Assembly: GCA_002714465.1 (NCBI GenBank)
Contig: PAXL01000034.1
Span: 1-29,504, forward strand
Source of the DNA: Gemmatimonadota bacterium
Lineage (GTDB): Bacteria > Latescibacterota > UBA2968
Direction of reading: 5' to 3'
DNA: 29,504 nt
The notes below the pieces were generated by a model. The model saw only the letters and a list, made by a program, of their open reading frames with translations, did no database searches and was not told the origin of the DNA. A program made the position numbers and the translations under genes. Below, piece after piece: positions 14,869-23,165 of this stretch (the first letter of the stretch is position 1; each line of letters opens with the position of its first letter).

Positions 14869-16374
14869 ATGCCTGACACTTCATTCCACAATCTCTCACC
14901 CCACGCCAAAGACCTGGCCGAACAATCGCTCAGCTGGTCCGAACCTTATTGGGATCCCGAGTCAGCTCTGTTGCTCTCCAGCAAACCAGGAGAAGGGGTT
15001 TCGAATCCTAGATCGATCGTGAGGAACTCGGTCTGGCTCGCCGTTGGATTCCTGCTTAGGAACGGCAAGGGAGACACCGACCGTGCCGTACGCACCCTAC
15101 ACGCGATCATCGACGCACAGATCGACGAACCCGGCGTGCCCTATCACGGCACCTACTACCGATGGATAGGCGAGCCGAACCCACCCGGGATGGACGCGGT
15201 AATGTGGCGAGACTTCGACCCGAACTGGCGCCAGTTCATCGGTCTTGGACTGGCTACTACAATAGAGGAATACGAACACCGACTTCCAGCAGACCTGATC
15301 GAACGCATCGACAGGTCGCTCGAACTCGCGGTTATCGGTGAACCACCGAATCGATGTCCACCACGATACACAAACATCGCTCTGATGAAGGCAGCTCTCA
15401 ACGTTTGGGTCGGGAAACGCCTGAATCGGTCGGATATGGTCGAGTATGGTGAGACATTCGGGCGAGAAATCTACGACCTGTTCCGCCAAACCGATGCCTA
15501 TGCGGAATACAACTCGCCGACCTACTACGGCACGAATTTTTACGCCTTGGGGTTTTGGCGGAGATACCTAGATGGATCCCCGTTGCACGAATGGGGCGCT
15601 TATATGGAAGCTGAACTCTGGAGGGACACGGCTGCCTACTACCACGCAGGGCTGCGCAACCTATGCGGGCCATTCTCACGCAGCTACGGAATGGACATGA
15701 CGCGCTACACTGCACTCGTCACCCTAGCCTTCTGGATGGCCTTCGGTAAGGACATCACACCGTTTCCTGCACAGGACCGCAGCCTGACCACCCGGCAGGG
15801 AATCGACCACGAGTTCGTCTATGGACCATGTATGGCCATCTACGACTCGAACGCGCCCGACGACGTGCTCGAATCATTCAGGACCTTCATCGGACCAAGA
15901 CGGCGCGAAAAGCAGATCATGACCGAGCCAGATCGGGTCGCCACAACGTGGATGCAAGACGACTACATGCTCGGCGCGGAATCCACAGGTGGATATGTTT
16001 TCCAGAGCTACCAGTTTCACCCGGTCACGGCACACTGGCTCTGCGAGAACGGAGAGGTTGGCTGGCTGCGCCTCAAACACATCGGCTCAATCGATGCGCG
16101 AGCGGATGAGGGCCGGGTCACCATCGCGGCACCAACGAGCAAAAATATCTCCGCACGTGAAGGAGATAGCACAACCTTCACGTTCGAGTTCTACGCACCA
16201 AGACTGACCGAGGGTGACATCACTGCGGATACTTGGCGTCTAAATGGGATGTCCGTTTCTGTTAAGACAGACCTATCGGATGTTCACGTGCAGAAAGAGA
16301 AATCCGTTGTCTCGGCCACGTACACAAGTACTTTGGACACCGCCAGTTTCGAACTCACGTTCCGTAAGCAATAG
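14869..16374 (+). CDS. Unnamed alpha/alpha-toroid (six-hairpin glycosidase/lyase-like) protein
   Basis: I do not recognise a named family. The 501-residue protein has paired amphipathic helices over residues ~1-350 with short aromatic-rich turns: 'VPYHGTYYRWIGEPNPPGMD', 'MWRDFDPNWRQFIG', 'PPRYTNIALMKAALNVW' and the striking 'YAEYNSPTYYGTNFYALGFW'. This is how (alpha/alpha)6-toroid polysaccharide lyases and six-hairpin glycosidases look, followed by a beta-rich C-terminal part (~400-501) like their beta-sandwich. Candidate catalytic residues are Asp/Glu/Tyr in those aromatic blocks, not verified. No signal peptide is evident. I chose ATG at 14869 (MPDTSFHNLSPH), with GGAG ~12 nt upstream; ATG at 14800 has no site. 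The stop is 4 nt before the PhyH start at 16379, so the two are probably translated together. Confidence 0.75.
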   Translation: MPDTSFHNLSPHAKDLAEQSLSWSEPYWDPESALLLSSKPGEGVSNPRSIVRNSVWLAVGFLLRNGKGDTDRAVRTLHAIIDAQIDEPGVPYHGTYYRWIGEPNPPGMDAVMWRDFDPNWRQFIGLGLATTIEEYEHRLPADLIERIDRSLELAVIGEPPNRCPPRYTNIALMKAALNVWVGKRLNRSDMVEYGETFGREIYDLFRQTDAYAEYNSPTYYGTNFYALGFWRRYLDGSPLHEWGAYMEAELWRDTAAYYHAGLRNLCGPFSRSYGMDMTRYTALVTLAFWMAFGKDITPFPAQDRSLTTRQGIDHEFVYGPCMAIYDSNAPDDVLESFRTFIGPRRREKQIMTEPDRVATTWMQDDYMLGAESTGGYVFQSYQFHPVTAHWLCENGEVGWLRLKHIGSIDARADEGRVTIAAPTSKNISAREGDSTTFTFEFYAPRLTEGDITADTWRLNGMSVSVKTDLSDVHVQKEKSVVSATYTSTLDTASFELTFRKQ

Positions 16375-16378
16375 CTCA

Positions 16379-17170
16379 ATGTCTATACCTAAAGACCACA
16401 GCTACCTCTTCGACCTGCAAGGTTTCATCGTGCTGGAGGACGTGCTAACTCAAGAGGAGTGTAACGTCATTCTGGACGTGTTGTCGGACCTAGAGGCCAA
16501 GGAATATGAGGACACGTGGATCGAGGCGATCGGTGGCGGAAGACCAACAAAGGAAGCACAGCGAGAAAATCAAATCCGGCTGAACGGGCTCCCCAGACTG
16601 GACCCGATCTTCGATTCGTTGATCGGTCATGATCGCGTTCTCCCCTACCTGCATGAGTTCGTCGGCGAACCCCAGCTGATCAATACTTGGTCGATCTCAA
16701 AAAGCAAAGGAGCAGCATTCAGCGGCTGGCATAGAGGCATCCCAACCACGGACCACGCGTATAGAAACGGTATCATTCGGACGCGGATGCTCAACACTGT
16801 TTACTTCCTAAAAGACAACGGCCCGGAAGACGGGTGTGTCGTCGCCATTCCGGGCTCGCACAAAAGCAACATCGATATCGACCTCCAGGCTCGTCCTGCT
16901 TACGAGATGCCGGGCGCGACCCCGATCACCGGGCGGGCCGGTGACTGTTTGATCTTCTCGGAAGCCACACTGCACGACGGTCTGCCCAAGACCACAGACG
17001 GTGTGCGAACAAACCTCTACTACAACTACGTCCACGCACACTATAACGTGATGACCCGAGAGCCCAGAAACTGCCACCATTTCTACTTCCCGCCCGAGGT
17101 TCGCAGTCGGTTTGACGACACTCGCCTGGAGCTCACCCAGTGGATGGATCTGGCGAGATGGGACTATTGA
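16379..17170 (+). CDS. PhyH-family protein with H-x-G in place of H-x-D
   Basis: This 263-residue PhyH (PF05721) double-stranded beta-helix protein has the entry 'FDLQGFIVLEDVLTQEECNV', the family core 'DNGPEDGCVVAIPGSHKSN' (147-164), a distal His199 in 'FSEATLHDG' and Arg210 for 2-oxoglutarate. At the facial triad the usual H-x-D reads His118-Arg-Gly120 (GWHRGIPTTDH); Asp125 is five residues on. Loss of the carboxylate ligand is the known signature of Fe(II)/2OG radical halogenases (SyrB2 has Ala, WelO5 has Gly), although a bacterial PhyH subgroup with HGG-type motifs exists whose chemistry I do not know. The start ATG at 16379 lies 4 nt after the toroid gene stop; the Shine-Dalgarno is weak, consistent with coupling. 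The alcohol dehydrogenase follows 47 nt later. Confidence 0.85.
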   Translation: MSIPKDHSYLFDLQGFIVLEDVLTQEECNVILDVLSDLEAKEYEDTWIEAIGGGRPTKEAQRENQIRLNGLPRLDPIFDSLIGHDRVLPYLHEFVGEPQLINTWSISKSKGAAFSGWHRGIPTTDHAYRNGIIRTRMLNTVYFLKDNGPEDGCVVAIPGSHKSNIDIDLQARPAYEMPGATPITGRAGDCLIFSEATLHDGLPKTTDGVRTNLYYNYVHAHYNVMTREPRNCHHFYFPPEVRSRFDDTRLELTQWMDLARWDY

Positions 17171-17217
17171 GACTACAGTTTTTCAGGGAGAAGTGAAACA
17201 TCGACAGGGTCGAAAAG

Positions 17218-18147
17218 ATGAGTTCTGAAATGCCACGAACAATGTCGGCAGTCATCTGCCACGCGCCGGAGGACTATCGCCTCGAGGAGCAGGCGGTTCC
17301 TAAACCCGGAGCGGAAGAGGTAGTGATACGAGTGGATTCCGTGGGAATCTGTGCGAGTGACCTGAAATGTTACTTGGGCGCTCCGATGTTCTGGGGGGAT
17401 AATACGCGGGAGGGCTACTGTCAGGCGCCGATCATACCGGGTCACGAATTTGTGGGGACGGTCGCCGCCCTCGGCGACGGCGCGGCTGCGAAGTATGGTC
17501 TCGAGATCGGAGATCGTGCGGTTTCTGAGCAGATCGTCCCCTGTGGAGATTGTCGATACTGTCAGTGCGGCCAGTACTGGATGTGTGACGTGCACGACAT
17601 CTACGGGTTTCGCCAGGCAACCTTTGGTGCGATGGCGGAGTATATGCGGTTTCCGGCAAAGGCACTCAACTACAAGGTCCCCGAATCGATCCCGTCGCAC
17701 CACGCAGCGTTCATCGAACCCCTCGCCTGCTCGATTCACGCGGTCCAAAGAGGCAAAATCGAGCTTCAGGACGTCGTCGTCATAGCGGGTGCGGGCCCCC
17801 TCGGACTCGGCATGATCGCAACAGCCAGGATGAAAAATCCAGCCCTGCTGATCTCGCTCGACCTGAACGACCAGCGCCTGGAGATCGCCAAAGCCTGCGG
17901 AGCTGACCTAGGAATCAACCCGTCAACGGTCGATGCCGTTGACGAAGTCCTTGCGTTGACCGAGGGCTACGGCTGCGACGTCTACATCGAAGCGACCGGA
18001 CATCCTAACGCAGTCCTGCAGGGCCTCCAGATGATCCGAAAGCTAGGAACCTTCGTCGAGTTCAGCGTGATGCGTGAACCCGTCACGGTCGACTGGACCA
18101 TCATCGGCGACACGAAAGAACTCAACATCCACGGCTCGCACCTCTGA
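17218..18147 (+). CDS. Zinc-dependent alcohol dehydrogenase (MDR), truncated by in-frame TGA
   Basis: These 309 residues make up most of a medium-chain dehydrogenase related to sorbitol/threonine/polyol dehydrogenases. Catalytic zinc ligands are Cys45, His76-Glu77 and Glu167; the structural zinc site is Cys109, 112, 115 and 123 (CGDCRYCxCGQYWMC); the NAD-binding loop is GAGPLG (191-196). The frame stops at TGA (18145-18147) right after 'NIHGSHL', but the same frame continues with recognisable family sequence to TAA at 18303, so about 51 C-terminal residues are cut off. Family members have Gly at this place (GSHLGPxCYP), so a single GGA-to-TGA change explains it. The missing end includes the last catalytic-domain helix and would probably destabilise the enzyme. 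The start is ATG at 17218 with AGGG 8 nt upstream. It follows the H-x-G PhyH gene. Confidence 0.88.
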   Translation: MSSEMPRTMSAVICHAPEDYRLEEQAVPKPGAEEVVIRVDSVGICASDLKCYLGAPMFWGDNTREGYCQAPIIPGHEFVGTVAALGDGAAAKYGLEIGDRAVSEQIVPCGDCRYCQCGQYWMCDVHDIYGFRQATFGAMAEYMRFPAKALNYKVPESIPSHHAAFIEPLACSIHAVQRGKIELQDVVVIAGAGPLGLGMIATARMKNPALLISLDLNDQRLEIAKACGADLGINPSTVDAVDEVLALTEGYGCDVYIEATGHPNAVLQGLQMIRKLGTFVEFSVMREPVTVDWTIIGDTKELNIHGSHL

Positions 18148-18303
18148 CCGCACTGCTACCCTATCGCCATCCGGATGATCGAACAGGGCCTGATACCTCT
18201 AGACGATATCGTCACCCATCGCCTACCTCTTGCCGCGTTCCAAAAGGGGATCGATCTCGTTGCAGACGGCCAAAGCTCGATCAAGGTTACGTTGGAACCC
18301 TAA
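18148..18303 (+). pseudogene. Cut-off C-terminal tail of the zinc alcohol dehydrogenase
   Basis: Directly after the TGA, in the same frame, 51 codons read 'PHCYPIAIRMIEQGLIPLDD', then 'HRLPLAAFQKGIDLVADG', and end 'KVTLEP' before TAA. This is the normal end of a medium-chain dehydrogenase (the 'AF..G.....G...KV.L.P' close). No start codon or ribosome site belongs to it. It is expressed only if the TGA is read through, or is a sequencing error. Confidence 0.8.
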
Positions 18304-18408
18304 CGGTCGCAGAGAATCCAAAGCGGTGGAGCAGGTGTGGTAGCCCCTGCTCTTCTGCTTCACATAGAAATCTCAGAACCCGTATACACCACCCCCATAC
18401 TAAAACAG

Positions 18409-19269
18409 ATGATCACCAATTACTACCTCGGCCTCCCCATGTGGGCACACAAACTCTGGATCGGAGAGTTCTTCGCACCCAAAACGCCGCAGAGCAAGCT
18501 GCTTGGGGAGTATGCCAGCGTCTTCAACAGTGTCGAGGGAAACACGACATTCTACGCGAACCCTAAGCCGGAGACAATTCAGCGGTGGAGTGAAGAAACG
18601 AGCGCGCACTTTCGCTTCTGCTTCAAGTTTCCGAAGTTGATCACACACGAAAGGAAGCTTCGTAACGTCGGGCGAGAGGTCGTCGATTTTCTCGAGCTGC
18701 TCGACCCGATCGCGCATCAGCTAGGCCCGTTTTTAGTCGGATTGCCGGCTACGTTCGACCCGTGTTCGATGGATGTGCTGGCTGGCTTCTTGGAGATCCT
18801 GCCGGAAGATTTTTCTTATGCTGTCGAATTCAGACACCCTGCGTTCTTCCGTGAGGCGGAAGAGGACGCCAACAGGTTTCTCGAAGACCGAGGCGTGGAT
18901 CGGGTGCTCTTTCATACAAACACGCTCTTGGCGGTTCAGACGGAAGACCCGGATTTGATCGAGTCGCAACGACAGAAGCCGCACGTTCCGCATAGAACCT
19001 TTGCAACAGGACCCAGACCCTTTGTACGATTCGTGGGGCCACCCCACGTAGAGGATAATCTTCCTCATCTCGATAAATGGGCGGATGTGGTAGCGGGGTG
19101 GATACGGGAAGGGCGAGAACCATATGTCTTCCTACATCACGCACCGGTAGACTACCACGCTCCGCGGCTTGCGACAAATTTTCATGAGATGCTCGCATCC
19201 CGTATCTCCGTAGGAGAGATACCGGACTGGCCGATACATCGACAGCAAGATCAACTGACGCTTTTTTGA
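18409..19269 (+). CDS. DUF72 (YecE-like) family protein
   Basis: This 286-residue protein belongs to the DUF72 family (PF01904), a TIM-barrel fold of unknown function. Typical features are the opening 'YYLGLPMWAHKLWIGEFF', 'EYASVFNSVEGNTTFYANP', 'FRFCFKFPKLITHERKL', 'FLVGLPATFDP', 'YAVEFRHPAFF' and the near-end 'PYVFLHHAPVDYHAPRLA'. Length is close to other members. I chose ATG at 18409 (MITNYYLG) because the family motif begins at once; the longer frame from a GTG at 18337 is not family sequence. No convincing Shine-Dalgarno was found. It lies 105 nt after the end of the broken dehydrogenase. No relation to the neighbouring sugar or oxygenase genes can be claimed. Confidence 0.92.
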   Translation: MITNYYLGLPMWAHKLWIGEFFAPKTPQSKLLGEYASVFNSVEGNTTFYANPKPETIQRWSEETSAHFRFCFKFPKLITHERKLRNVGREVVDFLELLDPIAHQLGPFLVGLPATFDPCSMDVLAGFLEILPEDFSYAVEFRHPAFFREAEEDANRFLEDRGVDRVLFHTNTLLAVQTEDPDLIESQRQKPHVPHRTFATGPRPFVRFVGPPHVEDNLPHLDKWADVVAGWIREGREPYVFLHHAPVDYHAPRLATNFHEMLASRISVGEIPDWPIHRQQDQLTLF

Positions 19270-19304
19270 CACACAGCCTAAGAGCGCAAGGAGTCTTGTA
19301 TGTT

Positions 19305-19339
19305 GTTACCTCAACGAAACCCTCGCACGCTGAGGTTAC
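19305..19339. other. Hairpin between DUF72 and iron-ADH genes
   Basis: GTTACCTCA (19305-19313) and TGAGGTTAC (19331-19339) can pair over 8 of 9 positions with a 17-nt loop. No T-run follows on the plus strand, so it is not a standard intrinsic terminator. Confidence 0.3.
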
Positions 19340-19434
19340 CATCCTGCGCTAACACGAATCGATACCGACTAGGCGTCCGACCGCTTCAAGCTCGATTGTG
19401 AAGAGAGGGACGTGATACTCTTGGCGAAACGCTC

Positions 19435-20574
19435 GTGACGAACCGTCGAAATCAGATTGAACATTTTGGAGCGGGCTCCATCCGAAAGGCTGAAGCACTC
19501 CTGGCCGAGTATGGGATCCGTTCCTGCTTTCTGGTCGCGGACGGCGTCGCCTACGATGCATCAGGCGCGAGGAATCATCTCCAAGCAACATTTCGTCAGC
19601 TCGACCGTCTCACCACTTTTACGAACTTCGCGTCAAACCCGACCCTAGAGGCCGTCAAGTCCGCACTTGCGGCGGCAGAGGGATCGGTCTACGACTGTGT
19701 GATTGCGGTAGGGGGTGGCACGGCGATCGACATCGCAAAACTCGTCAGCGTCACCATGGAATCAGATCTCAACGAACTCATATCCGGTGCGACAGAACCA
19801 ACGCGCAAACCCCTCTTGCTTGCGATTCCCACGACGGCGGGCACAGGAAGCGAAGCTACACATTTTGCAGTGTTGTATATCGATGGCACCAAGCACTCGA
19901 TCGCCCGGCAGGACGTGCTTCCCGACGTTGCTCTGATCGATCCCGATCTCCTTGCGAGTGCTCCCTCATCAGTAATGGCGCACACGGGACTAGACGCGAT
20001 CAGCCAATGCATCGAATCTGCCTGGAGTATTCTCTCGACATCCGATTCAATCGACTTCGCACTCGAGGGATTGAAACTCGGTATCGACAACATTCGAGGC
20101 GCCGTCGACCTTTCCAACACCCTATCCCTCGAGGCAATGGCCAGATCCGCCCATCTCTCAGGAAAGGCGATCAACATCAGCAAGACTACAGCATCCCACG
20201 CGCTATCCTACCATCTAACGACCGCGTTTGGGATTCCTCACGGTCTGGCCGTCGCTTTGACCATCCCGCCGCTGATCCAATACAACGCCGCCATCTCAGA
20301 GACTGATTGCAATGACACTCGTGGTGCCGATTACGTCCGTAGTAGCGTAACTGAGGTGTGTGCACAGTTCACCGAGGTCACCTCCGATCAGACTGCTGGG
20401 GCGCTGACCCAACTCTTATCAGACCTAGGCCTCTCACCTCGCCTCCGAGATTACGGAATTTGTCGATCGGATCTGGGTTCAATTGTCGATGCCGTCAATG
20501 TGGAGAGACTCGGCAACAATCCACGAAGGATGAACCAGGCCGATCTGTTCGTTTTGGTTCAGGAAGCCTATTGA
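19435..20574 (+). CDS. Iron-containing alcohol dehydrogenase, phosphonoacetaldehyde reductase-like
   Basis: This 379-residue group III (iron-type) dehydrogenase (PF00465) has the NAD-binding 'VIAVGGGTAIDIAKLV', the family block 'LLAIPTTAGTGSEATHFAV' and the metal region 'HTGLDAISQCIES', with His residues in 'TASHALSYHL' and 'FGIPHGLAVAL'. The canonical D-x3-H metal pair reads D-x3-Q here, leaving one His ligand missing. The 'SEATHFAVLYIDGTKHSI' block reminds me of PhpC-type phosphonoacetaldehyde reductases, but other aldehyde reductases share it. The start is GTG at 19435; no strong Shine-Dalgarno is visible, but upstream codons are not family-like. It is 121 nt before a PhyH oxygenase gene on the same strand. 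Cytoplasmic; substrate unproven. Confidence 0.9.
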   Translation: MTNRRNQIEHFGAGSIRKAEALLAEYGIRSCFLVADGVAYDASGARNHLQATFRQLDRLTTFTNFASNPTLEAVKSALAAAEGSVYDCVIAVGGGTAIDIAKLVSVTMESDLNELISGATEPTRKPLLLAIPTTAGTGSEATHFAVLYIDGTKHSIARQDVLPDVALIDPDLLASAPSSVMAHTGLDAISQCIESAWSILSTSDSIDFALEGLKLGIDNIRGAVDLSNTLSLEAMARSAHLSGKAINISKTTASHALSYHLTTAFGIPHGLAVALTIPPLIQYNAAISETDCNDTRGADYVRSSVTEVCAQFTEVTSDQTAGALTQLLSDLGLSPRLRDYGICRSDLGSIVDAVNVERLGNNPRRMNQADLFVLVQEAY

Positions 20575-20620
20575 CTGCCGTTCACCCTGCCTTGCCCGAC
20601 GAAGCCTTAGCACCTACAGG

Positions 20621-20642
20621 ATGAGGTGGAGAGTAACCTCAT
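20621..20642. other. Small perfect hairpin before PhyH gene
   Basis: ATGAGGT (20621-20627) and ACCTCAT (20636-20642) form a 7-bp stem with an 8-nt loop between the iron-ADH and PhyH genes. No T-run follows, so this could be an RNA processing or attenuation element, or chance. Its arms share the core TGAGGT with the hairpin at 19305-19339. Confidence 0.3.
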
Positions 20643-20685
20643 GACCTACAGAGTTGAGAACTCCATAAAAAAGAATTCATAAAAC

Positions 20686-20690
20686 AGGAG
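20686..20690 (+). promoter_or_regulatory. Ribosome binding site supporting a TTG start
   Basis: AGGAG with a 5-nt spacer (CACCG) precedes TTG at 20696. No ATG or GTG in frame nearby gives a better placed start. Confidence 0.7.
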
Positions 20691-20695
20691 CACCG

Positions 20696-21454
20696 TTGCC
20701 AGACTTCAAAAAAGCAAAACAAGCCTTTGACCGCGACGGATTCGTCGTTCTCAGGAGTTTCCTAGGCGACGACGGAACGACTGACCTGATCGACAACGTC
20801 GATCGCTATATAAATAAAGTGGTTCCAACCGTACCGCCCGAGAACGCCTTCTACGAAGACACCTCAGATCTCTCGACGCTCAAACAGCTGCCACATATGC
20901 ATCTCCACGACCCTTATTTCAACCGGATGCTGAACAAGAGCCCGTTCCGTGAGCTTGCGGAAATGTTGCTGGATGGCGAAGTCGTACCGAAGAACGCACA
21001 ATACCTGTGCAAACCACCCCAAACAGGCCAAGCGACACCACCCCATCAGGACGGATACTATTTCATGATTGAACCTGTCGAGGGCCTTACGATGTGGATC
21101 GGGATGGATCACGCGGATGAGGAGAACGGATGTCTGCGCTACGTGAAAGGTTCTCACCGTCTGGGACTTCGTCCTCACAGTAGAACGCAAACACTCGGAT
21201 TTTCTCAGGGGATAACCGACTTTGGAACCGAGGGTGACTTAACTAACGAAAAAGCCTATACAGCATCTCCTGGCGACGTGCTCGCACATCACGCCCTTGC
21301 CATTCATCGCGCTGACTCGAATCGGTCCATCGACCGCCCCCGTAGAGCAATCGGCCTAGTCTATCTCTCCTCCTGCGCCAAAGAACGCACGGAAGAGCTC
21401 TCCGAATACCGCCGTAAACTCGCAGACGACTTGACCTCAAAGGGTCGTATCTAG
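20696..21454 (+). CDS. PhyH-family Fe(II)/2OG dioxygenase
   Basis: This complete 252-residue PhyH enzyme begins 'FKKAKQAFDRDGFVVLRSFL', as is normal for the family. Iron ligands are His117-x-Asp119 in 'TPPHQDGYYF' and distal His204 in 'HHALAIHRAD'; Arg216 or Arg217 in 'DRPRRAIGLVY' binds 2-oxoglutarate. The core 'DEENGCLRYVKGSHRLGLRP' is typical. Enzymes of this family hydroxylate small molecules, for example phytanoyl-CoA, ectoine or 2-aminoethylphosphonate (PhnY). The neighbouring phosphonoacetaldehyde-reductase-like gene makes a phosphonate substrate conceivable but unproven. Translation starts at TTG with a strong AGGAG. It is convergent with sthA across 189 nt. Confidence 0.9.
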   Translation: MPDFKKAKQAFDRDGFVVLRSFLGDDGTTDLIDNVDRYINKVVPTVPPENAFYEDTSDLSTLKQLPHMHLHDPYFNRMLNKSPFRELAEMLLDGEVVPKNAQYLCKPPQTGQATPPHQDGYYFMIEPVEGLTMWIGMDHADEENGCLRYVKGSHRLGLRPHSRTQTLGFSQGITDFGTEGDLTNEKAYTASPGDVLAHHALAIHRADSNRSIDRPRRAIGLVYLSSCAKERTEELSEYRRKLADDLTSKGRI

Positions 21455-21643
21455 CCAACACAACCTCTATCAACGTTGGCACAAGTACTTGGACACAGTG
21501 CACTTTTAACCTCAGGCAGCTGCTGTAAGCTATTAGTGCCTGCACAGACACTTTCTGCGCTAATCCAGCCGTACACAGCGAAGCCCCGCCATTAGGCAAG
21601 GCTCTTCCTCCGTTTTTCCGCTCTTCGCTCAGTGCTCTTCGCC

Positions 21644-23017
21644 TCACTTCACCCGATTCAACCCGTTCAGCGCCGCCACACGATACGCCTCGGCCATCGT
21701 CGGATAGTTGAACGTCGTGTTGATAAAATACATCAGCGTATTCGCTTCACCTTCCTGTGCGATGATCGCCTGTCCGATGTGGATGATCTCGGACGCCTGA
21801 TACCCGAAGCAGTGGATTCCGAGAAGTTGGAGCGTCTCCTGGTGGAATAGGATCTTGAGCATCCCCGTTTTCCGCCCTGTGATCTGCGCACGCGCCAGGT
21901 GTCGGAAGAACGCGTGGCCCACCTCATACGGAATCTTCTTCTGCGTCAGTTCCTTCTCGTTCATCCCCACGGAACTGATCTCGGGAATTGTATAGATCCC
22001 CGTAGGCATATAATCGATCAAGTTCGTGTCACACAGCCCCTCGACCATGTGTGTAGACGCGAAACGACCCTGATCGTAAGCTGCGCTCGCCAGATTGGGG
22101 AACCCGACGACATCCCCGACTGCGTAGATGTGCGGTTGTGCCGTCTGGTAGTTCTCGTTGACGACGATCGAACCACGCTCATCCGTCTTAATCCCAAGTG
22201 CCTCAAGCCCGATCCCGGACGAGTTGCCCGTACGGCCCTGTGCCCAGAGGAGCATATCGCTCCGAATCACCTTGTTCGACTTCAGGTAGAGGCGCACCTC
22301 ATTGTCATCCGCTTCCACCTTCTCGTATTCCTCGTTGTGACGAATCACCACGCCCTGATCTCGCAGGTGATAGGCAAGCGCATCGATGATCTCGTCATCA
22401 AGGAAAGACAATAATTGATGGCGGCTGTTGATCAGGTTCGTTTTGATCCGGAGCCCCCGAAAAATCGATGCATATTCACACCCAATCACACCCGCGCCGT
22501 AGATCGTAATCGTTCTCGGATTCTGGTCGGTCTTGAGGACCGAGTCGCTGTCAACGACACGCGGATTTCCAAAGTCGACATCCGGCGGGTGATACGGGTG
22601 AGATCCCGTTGCGATCAGGAAACCAGAAGCTGTGAACTGCTCGGTCCCGCCAGCGCTCAACTCGACCTCCACCTTGTGTGGACCGACGAATCGTCCCCGT
22701 CCGTTGTAGACATCCAGATCGTTCCGGTCGTAGTGCCCCTGCCGTACATCGACTTGCTGCTTGATCACGGCTTCGGCGTTCACCAACAAGGTTTGATAAT
22801 CCTGCTCGTTGAACGTTCCCGTATCTGCAAGCATCTGGATCGACTGGCGCAGCGCCTTGCTCGGGATCGTGCCGCGATGAGTGCAGTTCCCCCCAACAAG
22901 CGGCTTATCCTCGATAATCGCCACCTTCTTGCCGGACTTCGCCGCCTTCATCGCCGCCCCTTCACCGCCGGGGCCGCTACCAATCACGACAACGTCGTAG
23001 TCAAACTCTTTAGCCAC
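21644..23017 (-). CDS. sthA: Soluble pyridine nucleotide transhydrogenase SthA
   Basis: This 457-residue FAD flavoprotein of the pyridine nucleotide-disulfide oxidoreductase family has FAD motif GSGPGG (13-18) and '[16 protein letters not shown]'. Here the second redox Cys of lipoamide dehydrogenases is replaced by Thr50 (Cys45 remains), the mark of SthA, which moves hydride between NADPH and NAD without a disulfide. Other blocks are the NAD domain '[17 protein letters not shown]', the FAD '[15 protein letters not shown]' and a complete dimerisation domain ending '[18 protein letters not shown]'. Length matches E. coli SthA (466). It balances NADPH/NADH in the cytoplasm, which suits a cell with many dehydrogenases. 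The start at 23017 is preceded by a 148-nt spacer containing an 8-bp inverted repeat (23084-23091/23123-23130). Confidence 0.95.
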   Translation of the reverse strand: MAKEFDYDVVVIGSGPGGEGAAMKAAKSGKKVAIIEDKPLVGGNCTHRGTIPSKALRQSIQMLADTGTFNEQDYQTLLVNAEAVIKQQVDVRQGHYDRNDLDVYNGRGRFVGPHKVEVELSAGGTEQFTASGFLIATGSHPYHPPDVDFGNPRVVDSDSVLKTDQNPRTITIYGAGVIGCEYASIFRGLRIKTNLINSRHQLLSFLDDEIIDALAYHLRDQGVVIRHNEEYEKVEADDNEVRLYLKSNKVIRSDMLLWAQGRTGNSSGIGLEALGIKTDERGSIVVNENYQTAQPHIYAVGDVVGFPNLASAAYDQGRFASTHMVEGLCDTNLIDYMPTGIYTIPEISSVGMNEKELTQKKIPYEVGHAFFRHLARAQITGRKTGMLKILFHQETLQLLGIHCFGYQASEIIHIGQAIIAQEGEANTLMYFINTTFNYPTMAEAYRVAALNGLNRVK

Positions 23018-23083
23018 AATGGACCTGCCTGTTGTGCTCTGCCCTCTATCTCAACCCAACTTCTGCGCCTACTCGAGCCCGGA

Positions 23084-23130
23084 AGGCGAGCAGGTGAGTG
23101 GGAGCAACTGCAAATTCCCCCCGCTCGCCT
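23084..23130. repeat. 8-bp inverted repeat in the sthA leader
   Basis: AGGCGAGC (23084-23091) and GCTCGCCT (23123-23130) are perfect inverted copies separated by 31 nt, upstream of sthA and downstream of the small hypothetical gene. It could be a regulator site or a hairpin in the sthA leader; no T-run marks it as a terminator. Confidence 0.35.
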
Positions 23131-23165
23131 CTGCTCGAATAACGGGACCCGTAAAACACTTCGCG

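Noticed and set aside
18100..18200. Selenocysteine at the in-frame TGA of the alcohol dehydrogenase
   Set aside because: Relatives have Gly, not Cys or Sec, at this position, and I see no convincing SECIS-like hairpin just downstream. A point mutation is simpler.
20621..20642. Intrinsic terminator after the iron-ADH gene
   Set aside because: The stem is perfect but short and no U-run follows, so I listed it only as a hairpin.
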